Part shown: positions 53,760 to 62,757 of the stretch, piece after piece
Layout: each line of letters opens with the position of its first letter
Numbering within the stretch: the stretch's first letter is position 1
Assembly: GCF_014633365.1 (NCBI RefSeq)
Contig: NW_026267104.1
Location: forward strand, 3,658,001 to 3,722,000
Direction: 5' to 3'
From: Diospyros lotus
Lineage: Eukaryota > Streptophyta > Magnoliopsida > Ericales > Ebenaceae
Length of the DNA stretch: 64,000 bases
Made by a program: the position numbers and the translations under genes
The notes under the pieces: model-generated
The model's input: the letters and a program-made list of their open reading frames with translations, nothing else
Told to the model about the DNA's origin: nothing
Databases searched by the model: none

Positions 53760-54750
53760 GTGGAGAGCATCATCCTTAATTTACTTTTGGGTAGAAGGAA
53801 GGAGGGATTTGACTACTGATAATAAGAATATACGTAGAAGGAATAATCATTCTTGAAACGAAAATGTGGGATCAATTTGAATCCAGTATGGACTGATCAA
53901 GAGTCTAGACTTAGATCATGCATGCTTAAATATGATCAGTGGATCCATATATATATATATATATGTACGTCTATATAAAAGTTTGGCATTGGCCATCAGA
54001 AATTGTTGTCATATTAGCTGAAATTTATTCATGTGTATTTGACACCTAACTAATTTTAATTTTTTATTAATTATATGTAATTATAATAAATTATATATGT
54101 ATTTTTTAGCTATTAAAAGTTAAAAAATTAATTTTGTAGGTTGTAACAAGCCAGTGGTGCAGCATGCAGGTATAAGTGCTCACGTACGGGACAAGAAGCC
54201 CACTACACAATTTTTTTGTAATTATAATATTTATTATGTATTTGTCATTAGATAATTTTTTTTGACAATTAAATAAAATCTAGTTTATTCAAGTTTTATA
54301 TATATTTTTTTCTAAAAACATAAAATAATTCTTAACATATATTTGATGATTATATAATTTTTTGAAATTAAATGTAAAAGGGGGGTCTTGGTGACATCTA
54401 AGTGTTATTTGCAAAATAGCTAGAGATCTAGGCCACCACTTTTGTCTTCGTTGGATATGGTGGCTATCCATCCATAAAACCAAAATAGAGATGAAGGCAC
54501 CACTTTTGTCCTTGTTGGATATGGTGGCGGTGCATAAAACCCCAAACACAGCCGTCCCCCTCGGTGAACATCTATGGTGGCGGTGCATAATGTGGTGAAC
54601 AAATATTTGTTATATTTTAAATAACAAGCAAGGAGGAAAGGCAAACGGTCAAGGTGACTGTTTAGTTTGAGAAGAAGGCAATGCACTCTGTTTAGTTCTT
54701 CCTTTTAACTAATTGAACATTTTAACTCAGTCATGGGGGTTGTCTTGCAG

Positions 54751-55000
54751 AAAGTTTTGGACAGTTCAAAACAAAACTGAAGAGACATTTTCTTGAAATG
54801 AGTGTTCTTGTGCAGCCCCAGTGAGAAATAAATCACCAATGTGAGATCTTGTTTCACTGCACAAGACAAATTAAGATCGAATTTATAACCCACTAAACTG
54901 ATACTAACATATTATTTGTTTAATTGCTCAATATTTTTTTATTCATACGGGAGAGAGAAAAAGAAATTTTATTTGTCCTCATGAATATCGTGGTTACCAC
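54751..55000 (+). pseudogene. YY1-like upstream exon split by a ~146-bp insertion
   Basis: It follows a good acceptor (GTCTTGCAG). 54751-54794 reads KVLDSSK, then (after extra bases) KLKRHFL. 54795-54940 is an AT-rich insert with an inverted CTTGTGCAG / CTGCACAAG pair. 54941-55000 reads HTGER, then a disturbed ICPHE and GTGGTTACCAC in place of GCGK, ending at a GTGATC donor. With the exon at 58925 it forms a second degenerate YY1-like copy with an intron of about 3.9 kb. Non-functional. Confidence 0.75.
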
Positions 55001-57414
55001 GTGATCAAGCTAATTTTATTTAAAAATATATATATAATTTTCTTATTTAATTATTTCATCACATTTTATTGATTCTCATTTTTTGTTAATTAAATTTAAC
55101 ACCCCTATGGATTGGCCCTTTATTGACGAGCAATACCAATACCCTATTTTCGGGTTTTTAATTATATTAAATTTTAATAAAATATAACCACAAAGAGCAA
55201 ATCACTCCCCTGGAAATAGAATTTCTCCTTTTTCTTTTCCTGAGAGTTGACGTGCAATTGCAGACTTTCAGCAAGCGTCTTTCCATCTAAACGTTTATCC
55301 AAAATGCAGAGACCCCCGGCGGACTAATCTGGGAACGGGCGGATAATCTAATTTACTGCGTCCTCCTCCTCCACAACCACGCCCCCCCACCCCAGCGAAT
55401 CTGGATGTCCTTGTTTGGACTTTGGAGCGAGTCCCAGTCCCCAATTTTGACCTTTAATTGCGGGTCCGATCAAGGGCGGATCAGAGTGGATAATCTCTCA
55501 TTCACTAATTCATTCTTCATCCCCTAGTGATTCTGGATCTCCTGTTTGATTGGGGTTTTGAATAAGACGACATTTTCATTTTTTTTTTCTTTTTCATATT
55601 GAAAAAACAGTCTCCACTTTAACTTCTAAAGTATTAGTGGATTATTATTATTTTATAATTTTTAAAATATAATGTCTAATTTAATCATAAATCAAAATAC
55701 AATAATTTATTTAACAAATCACCCATAATCAATGTTGATGCTCCATTTCAGATAAGTATTAGTGGCTTTAGTATGTAATCTCTCAGAAACATGGTTTTTA
55801 TTCCTCCTTTAGCTACCTTAATTTATTACAAGAATGGTAAAAGAAAATAGTTTTTTATTTAAAATCTTTTGTGAAAAATTTACTTAATTTTCATTACAAG
55901 AATATTAGTAAAAGAAAATAGTTTTTTTATTATGATTTTAAAATCATTTCCTCTTATTGTTTTAATTATTATTATTAAAATATAACAATCCAAACTTATT
56001 TCTTTTCAAGAAGCTAAGTAATGAGTCGGCAGAGTCTAGTGAGAATATCAATTGAGATTTGATTAAGAGATGGATGCAATCTTGATATTTGAGAAATTAT
56101 AAATATATTTATTTAATTTTGCAACTCTATCTAATTTTAACTGTGTCAAATTAGTTTCCTAATGTAAATTACAACAATTGAAACCACAATAACACAATAT
56201 ATCTATGTAGGTCAAAATAAGCCTCCCAATGTGTCAAATCAGTGAAACAAATTTTCTTTTTGGTTTGAACCTGAAGTTTTTTTTTTACGACTAAGTGTCC
56301 TGACTTCGTCTGATTAGTTTTGGAGACTAACTTTTTTCTTTGATTTGGTATTTGAGTAAATCGGATGCGGTCGCAAGATTATACATTCTCAAGGGGCATG
56401 TGATCTGTCCCATTCTCAAGGGACATGCGATCTGTCCCAATTAAATAGAGTATTTTTATCTCCACCAAGAGTTAATCTCCCACAATTTCAAAAGAAACTT
56501 GAGAGTTTTACCACTTGTACCCTAAGTGCAAATTCTTTTTTTTTTTTGCTAGCACAAGCAAGCACTTAAGATCTAGTTTTGATGGACCCTTCATTACATT
56601 CTGTATTTCTTTTGTGCATCATCTCCATCTCTAATTTTTACAATTGAGGTTCAATATTTGCTCTCTATTGTCTATTAATCATGAATATGCTAGAAAATAT
56701 CAATGACAAGTGAATGTTGTATCTAAAATTTTCTCACATTCATGAACAAAAAGTCCCGTGGGATGCGATTGTTACTTGATCAAAACCATTGTTGTCAAAC
56801 TTGCAAAAATCATTGTTGTCAAACTTACAAATCAACTAATACGAGTTTATGAATCAACTCGCCTATAAATTCGAATTTTTATATAATTGGAGTTGATTCG
56901 TGATTCAATATTCTAAACTCAATAAACTTAGTGATAAACACAGTGGTAAACTCAATAAACTTTGAAATTTACATTATATATAAATTAATATTTAAAATCT
57001 TGATTATGAATGAATGATGATAAATGATAGATTTAATATTTAAAATTTTTATATTATTTAGTATTTTTGAAATCAATAGATGAAGTTATTTTGAAATAAA
57101 AACATACATATATTTTATTTATAAGAAATACTATTATAAATTGTAATAATCATGTTATTAAACAATATTAATTATTTTTTTACAAAATTATGTCATTTTG
57201 AATATATATTTACATACATTAAAAGTCTAAAATCTTATGATTTTATGGACTATTATTCGATCTCACTTAAAATTTCAATTTTAACAATCTTGATCATAAC
57301 TATAAAGGATAAAATATTTTATTTTAAAGTAAGGATACAAAGTGTAGATAATTTGAAAATATTTCAACCTTTCTCCTTTCGGTCGAATGTTTTGCTTTAG
57401 CGTTAAAAGATTTA
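55001..57414. other. Degenerate YY1-like intron with module E fragment, no gene
   Basis: It starts as YY1-like intron (GTGATCAAGC, CACCCCTATGGATTGGCCC). 55420-55500 and 55790-56275 are an inserted block shared with 40030-40740. YY1-like intron returns near 56600-56770 and 57290-57410 (GATGTAAAG-like, TTTCTCCTTTCGG, GTTTTGCTTTAG). 56780-57290 is AT-rich with no assignable feature. Confidence 0.55.
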
Positions 57415-57933
57415 GGTTGCGTTCTTTTTACTGTTTTCAAGTCATTTTTAGTTTTTAATTTTTTAAAATAAAGAAAACGCGTTCCCTTTGCTGTTTTTTT
57501 TTAAAATATATTTTTGAAAATAAAAAAAATTATAAAGAAAACTCAGAACAACAAAAAATTATTTTGAGTGTTTTCATCCAAAACAAACTTTAAACTCAAA
57601 ACATATTTATTTATTTATATTTTATTATTGTAATGAAAAAAAATATTACAAAATTTATTAACTTTAAAATGTATATATTTTTTTAATAGTATATTAACAT
57701 TAAATATTTATAATATACAGAATAATCAAATTTATTGAATAAAATATCATTAAAAAAATATTTTTAAAATTTCAAAGAGAACGCGTTTTCTAATTTTCTG
57801 TTTTGAGAAATAGTTTTTCAAAATGACAAAGAAAACGTGTTTTTAATTTTCTAAAAACAGACTACTAAAACAGAAAACTGAAAGTGAATTCAAAACTCAA
57901 AATTAAAAATTAAAAAGCAAAGAGAACGCATCT
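57415..57933. mobile_element. Harbinger-type MITE, 519 bp (first of inverted pair)
   Basis: Starts GGTTGCGTTC and ends GAACGCATCT, with TTA on each side (57412-57414 and 57934-57936). The empty site survives in the intron copies near 2940 and 27045 (AGATTTA directly followed by CATTC/TATTA), which proves insertion. AT-rich, non-coding. Confidence 0.92.
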
Positions 57934-58074
57934 TTATATTCTTGGTCCAAGGTTTGTTAGTTCAAAAATCATCCATATGACAATTTCCCCCCAAAACTTG
58001 TGCTTTGCATCTCAAAATTAAAATTTCAATGTTTTAAGGTCTTGGATTGAAGTTCAACAGTTAAGGTTGCGTTC

Positions 58075-58590
58075 TCTTTGGTTTTTAATTTTTAGTTTTG
58101 AGTTTTGAATTCATTTTCAGTTTTCTATTTTGATAGTCTGTTTTTAGAAAATTGAAAATGCGTTCCTTTTGTAATTTAAAAAAATTATTTTTCAAAACAG
58201 AAAATTAGAAAACGCGTTCTTTTTGAAATTTTGAAAATATTTTTTTAATGATATTTTATTCAATAAATTTGATTATTAAGTAAATTATAAATATTTAATA
58301 TTAATATATTATTAAAAATATATATACATTTTAAAATTAATGAATTTTATAATATTTTTTTCCATTACAATAATAAAATATGAATAAATAAATAAATAAA
58401 TATATTTTGAGTTTTGAGTTTATTTTGAATGAAAACACTCAAAAACAACTTTTTGTTATTTTGAGTTTTCTTTATAATTTTTTTTTTGTTTTCAAAAATA
58501 TATTTTTAAAAACAGTAAAAAGAACGCGTTTTCATTATTTTAGAAAATTAAAAACTAAAAATGACTTGAAACAGTAAAGAGAACGTAACC
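58075..58590. mobile_element. Harbinger-type MITE, 516 bp (second of inverted pair)
   Basis: Starts GGTTGCGTTCTC and ends GAACGTAACC, with TAA on each side (58072-58074 and 58591-58593). The empty site CAACAGTTAAAATTTTC survives near 23638. Its whole length matches the reverse complement of 57415-57933 at about 90% by eye. Confidence 0.92.
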
Positions 58591-58924
58591 TAAAATTTTC
58601 TCTGTTTGTTTGTTTATTTTCCTGACTTTCTCATGATCTTTTCTACCTTTTTTTTTTTCTTTGCCATTGACGAAGTCTCTTGATGCTAAATTTTATTAGT
58701 TAGATTATTATTTAACTACAATTAAGAAAATTAGATGGTTTAGCATGCATACGCATCCAATCCAATGCTTATTAATTTGAGAGCCTAATTAGACAAGTCA
58801 TCACCTTATATATATATGTTGTGACATCAGTGTTGCCTTAGCCCATCCAATTCATCATAATTCAGAAGTTTTTGGTGCTGTTGAAGTTTTTGCTCTATCT
58901 GAATGTGAAATCTGGAAAATACAG

Positions 58925-59033
58925 GCTTTCTCACTAGATTTCAACCTAAGGTCAAGGTCAAACATGAAAATTCATTCACAAAAGAACTATCACATCTGCC
59001 CTTATTCAAATTGTGGCAAGAGATTTGCGCATG
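58925..59033 (+). pseudogene. YY1-like exon fragment, truncated
   Basis: After ATACAG it reads AFSLDFNLRS, a duplicated AAGGTC (adding two residues, frame kept), NMKIHSQKNYHICPYSNCGKRFAHEW, then leaves the gene at the same point as the copy at 23954 (after GCGCATGAG) and stops. The splice acceptor is still AG. The C-terminal part of the second finger is gone. Confidence 0.8.
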
Positions 59034-59631
59034 AGTGGCGGAGAGGATGATCCCTAGCTACTTAAATACGTTACATGGTATAAGTCATTGTGGAAATCTC
59101 GCTGATGGCTTTTCTGGTCTTTTTTAATTAGTTGTCGGTTCGGTTGTAATGTGCTTTGTGTCGGTATTACTGGGAAACTCTGTGAAATGAGAATAATTAA
59201 ACTGATAGTGTGGAATGGATCTTAGGTTTTAGTAATTCAGGAACCAAGAAATTAATTAGTCCAAATCCTCAAACCTAGCTAGCTAGCTATATATGTTTGG
59301 AATTAATTAGAATTTTGTGGACTGGAGATTAACAAAAGGAAAGGACAAAAGAGAATGAATAGATGATTGTTAAACCTTTAGCTTTGATTTGATTTGACTA
59401 TTAATACAACACACGCAACATAAGTAATATGTTGCTTTAGTGGACTTTTGGTGGACTTTTAGTTTGGTGGACTTATAGTGAATAAGATCTAAAAGTCCTC
59501 TTTGTTTGGTGGACTTTTAGTTTTCTAGAAATTACAATTGCATTATATATACTAATATATATATATATTTATATATACTTTCTCTGGTTAACATAAGCCT
59601 TAAGCATTGTAAATAACATCTCTTTTCGCCG
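59034..59631. other. Duplicated intergenic sequence, no gene
   Basis: Counterpart of 24061-24768. Contains short TA tracts and small direct repeats around GGTGGACTTTTAGTTT near 59440-59520. Confidence 0.5.
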
Positions 59632-59812
59632 TTAATAGGCATCTTCTCTGTAGTGACAATCACAAGTTGCACAGAATATGTTTTCATTCTCATTGGGGCT
59701 GAACTCACAACAGCCGTATAATACTATATATACTTCTAACGTCTATACTAAAATTGCGACTACACTCTTTGTATTGAACAGCTACTTGGAAATTTGAAGG
59801 ATCTTCTACCAT
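59632..59812 (-). pseudogene. ZF-HD remnant, finger region, frameshifted
   Basis: From ATG 59810-59812: MVEDPSNFQVAVQYKECSRN..., then a TA insertion shifts the frame and gives a stop at 59705. In the other frame the finger continues YGCCEFSPNENENIFCATCDCHY and ends at TAA 59632-59634. The first His position is Phe. There is no homeodomain. Same relation to the YY1-like exon as the remnant at 24769. Confidence 0.78.
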
Positions 59813-60211
59813 TGCAAAGAGAGAGAGACAGGAAAAAGTTGTTGGATGAATGTAGCTTAATGAAATTTGGGACAAACCTTTCGGGGGAGTCAATATATAC
59901 GAGAATATATATATATATATATTATAGTTATACTTACGTGTTGAAAACAAATGAATAGCTTATTACGTGTTACTTTATTAAATATATATATATTTTCTAA
60001 AAATATAAATTAATTTTTAACATATATTTGATCGTTGTATGATTTTTTTTTTTTGAAATTAAATGTAAAATTAAGGGCATATATAGAGCTGAAAACATGC
60101 TTGTCGTCATTACAAATCTCAACCATGCTCAAGAGATATATAGGAGATGCTCAGTAATTGGATAAGCTCTTATTTAATGCATCCACAGCCCTCCCCCCTC
60201 CCTTGTTTGTC

Positions 60212-60252
60212 TACAGTTCAAAACTGAAGAGACATTTTCTTATTCATACAAT
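60212..60252 (+). pseudogene. YY1-like upstream exon fragment (SSKLKRHFLIH), degenerate
   Basis: Same degenerate form as at 25366: SSKLKRHFLIHT, then ATACAGGAGAGAG and a duplicated CATTTTCTTATTCATA. Confidence 0.7.
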
Positions 60253-60479
60253 ACAGGAGAGAGACATTTTCTTATTCATAATAATAAAATTTACTAATGG
60301 ATGAAAGACTCATTTGCATGCAAATAATTAAAATTCTATGTATTTTAATATCATGGTAATGGCTCTAAGATACTAATACTATATATCATATAAGACAACA
60401 CAATTTCAATCTCAAACATCTTGACCTCAAGATTCCATATACATTAGAACATTGTAAGGTAACATTTGTTGGAGGGTAT

Positions 60480-61938
60480 TGTTGAGCTAATTATTTATAT
60501 TAATTAAGTTTTGATGATTAACAAAAAGAGAATTTTTAATAAATAAATTATAATATTTTGAGTAATTAACAAAAAGAGTATTTTCTTTGAAAATATTAAT
60601 TTTAATATCGAATTATTTTTGATTAATTTATAAAATATTTTTTTCATATCATATGTATTATCAAAAATATTATTTTCTATTAAAAATATTTTTTATATAA
60701 TTTTTAGATTAATTTATAAAATATTTTTCATAGTATATGTATTACCCAAAATATTATTTTTTATTAAAAATATTTTTTAATATTTTTACATTAATTTATA
60801 AAATATTTTTATAGCATATGTTTCATAAAAAATATTATTTTCTATAAAAAATATTTTTTAGATTAATTTATTAAATATTTTTTCATAGCATATGTATTAT
60901 TAAAAATATTTTTTAAATATATTTTAAATTAATTTATAAAATATTTTTATAGCATATGTATCACAAAAAGAATTTAACAACTGGACCTCCAAAACAATAT
61001 CGTTTTGGTAGCCCTTAAGTTAGAATTAATTTCAATATTTTCTCCTTGTGTGCGCGCATACCCCTTGAATTGAACTCTCGACCTCCGACCAACCCAAACC
61101 TTCCCTCACGCTCGCATTCCAATTGATCTACAAGTTTTCTTAGTTATATAAGTGCATATATTAATTTTAAGTTATAATTCTAAGTTATTCCTACCTATAA
61201 CAATAGATTTTTGACCGTTGAAAAAGTATTCAAAATGCCTATAAATACTCTCAAATCTCATTTTTGAGATATCAAGTGCTTCCACTGCAAATTCAAAGTA
61301 TCCGAAAGATCTCAAACGCTCTCAAGCTATCATCCAAGTAATCCAAGGCTTACGAAGTATTATTGCACATCAACCGAAGAGCCACAAGGCAAGAGGAGAA
61401 AAATATTTTAGAGTCTACTCTGAATTTTTCCAAGGTCACTAATTTATTTATTTATTTAATTATTATTGAATATATATTTTTGTATTTAATTGCTTATCTG
61501 TGCTCAAATATAGACAAATTATTTGTAAATATTTAAATTATCATTGAAGATCGTATAAGTTTCCTTGAAGAAACCTTGGTGTAGTGGTTGTCTAAAACTT
61601 GTTGTAATCTAGATGTGTATCTAGTTTTCAATGTGAGTTGATGTGGAAACCTTGATGAAATTAATTTAGTGGAACTTCAAAAGTAGTTAGACATTGGGAG
61701 AATGGATTAGGTGTGTGTGGAAACACCGAACCATCATAAATTATGTTGTATCTCATTTTATTTATTATTATTATATCTTGTACCTTGCATTAATTATTAA
61801 TCTCAAACATAATTTATTATATTTATCAAATATATATTCTTAAATAAAATTATTAATTAAGAATATTTATTAAAAATAAAAAAAATTAATTACTCAATTT
61901 ACCCCCCTCTTGAGTAGTCATACCCTAAGAGACCAACA
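60480..61938 (+). repeat. Copia 5' LTR, 1459 bp
   Basis: It starts TGTTGAGCTAATTA, where the paralog near 25620 continues with host sequence, and ends AGAGACCAACA. A primer site follows. The end block (ACCCCCCTCTTGAGTAG) is of the type seen in long-LTR plant Copia elements. A promoter-like TATAAATA lies near 61240. Confidence 0.82.
60590..60965. repeat. Tandem repeats inside the Copia LTR
   Basis: About five imperfect units of 70-115 bp share ATTAATTTATAAAATATTTT and CATAGCATATGTATTA. They probably expanded within the LTR. Confidence 0.8.
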
Positions 61939-61940
61939 AT

Positions 61941-61952
61941 TTGTATCAAAGC
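61941..61952 (+). promoter_or_regulatory. Primer-binding site of the Copia at 60480
   Basis: TTGTATCAAAGC two bases after the LTR matches TGGTATCAGAGC at 10 of 12 positions. Confidence 0.7.
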
Positions 61953-62007
61953 AGACTTTTAAAATAATTGAACACTTAGTTTTTACTTCAATTTAGAAGA
62001 AATTTAA

Positions 62008-62075
62008 ATGGCATCATTTACTAATCAAGTCATAATCAAAGGACCTTCTGATGGATGCGCTGATCCTCAATGGGG
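62008..62075 (+). pseudogene. Copia gag start, interrupted
   Basis: ATG at 62008 begins MASFTNQVIIKGPSDGCADP and reaches QWG before the Gypsy LTR begins at 62076. The rest of this Copia lies beyond the Gypsy element and outside the window. Confidence 0.65.
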
Positions 62076-62757
62076 TGATTAACACCTTGCTATTGCGAAA
62101 ATAGAAGGGAAAATCGGATATTTGGGAATAATAGTCTCTTTGTATTGATTTATTTGATGAATACAAATGAGTTCGGCCAACCCTTTTTATAGTGGTTGAA
62201 CGTGACCCTTTAAAGAGATACAACTATTAAATAAAAAGACATGTGCGCTGGAAATGAAAATCCGCAACCATTGGGGTTGGCGGTTTTGGGCGGTTATGGG
62301 CGGATGGACAGCGAATGGGCGCAACTGGTCGGGCAGCAGTTGGGCGCAGCTGGGTGCAGCTAGCTGGGCAGCAGGTGGGGCGCAGCTGGCTGGGCAGCTA
62401 GTCGCATGGTGGCCGCGCGCGCGCGCCCTTCGCAGCTGTTCGGAATGCGGCTGGCATCCGTTCGGGCCTCAGTTGCTTGGCCAGCGGTTGCTTCTGTTGG
62501 TGCCAGGCTACAGGCACTTGGCTGCGGTGTGGCCCGATGTGGCTTGTTGTGCGGCAGCATGGCCTCAGCGTGCGGTAGTGCGGCCTCGGCTTGCAGCAGC
62601 GTGGCCTGCTGTGGGGCGCGGTCTACAGTCTTGGCACCCATGGGCTTGTCATGCGCATCCGATTGCAGCAAGTGTGGGGCTGCTTGCGGCAGATTGCTGT
62701 CAATGGCTGGCATGATGGGAACCTCGGCCATAGTGGCTGCAACTTGTGGGTTCAACA
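62076..62757 (-). repeat. 3' LTR of a chromodomain Gypsy element, 682 bp
   Basis: On the minus strand it starts TGTTGAACCCACAAG directly after a purine tract (complement of 62758-62770, AAGGGGCGGGGA) and ends GGTGTTAATCA at 62076. It is very GC-rich in its first two thirds, unlike the surrounding host DNA. A TATAAAAAGGG lies at the complement of 62181-62191. The other LTR is off the right edge. Confidence 0.8.

Larger units (their letters stand above)
51057..54750. other. Microsatellite-rich mosaic of duplicated blocks, no gene
   Basis: In order: the 51185-51370 segment (also 22450 and 13400); an (ATAC)n tract near 51465-51492; compounds (TA)n(AG)n at 51605-51653, 51771-51821, 52608-52660, 52743-52820, 53025-53074 and 53692-53757; module D core (51960-52140); two copies of the ATTGAGAAATGGGTGTTTTGA block (52550 and 52685, also 22840); repeated AATCCAGTATGGACT blocks. 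54420-54600 has three imperfect GGTGGCGGTGCATAA repeats. All open frames across the AG/TA tracts are low-complexity artefacts. Confidence 0.55.
57940..60475. repeat. Segmental duplication F, copy 2
   Basis: Matches 23590-25620 in order and orientation (YY1 intron, truncated exon, antisense ZF-HD remnant, degenerate upstream exon). The Harbinger element at 58075 is absent from the first copy, so it inserted after the duplication, or was absent from that source. Confidence 0.8.
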
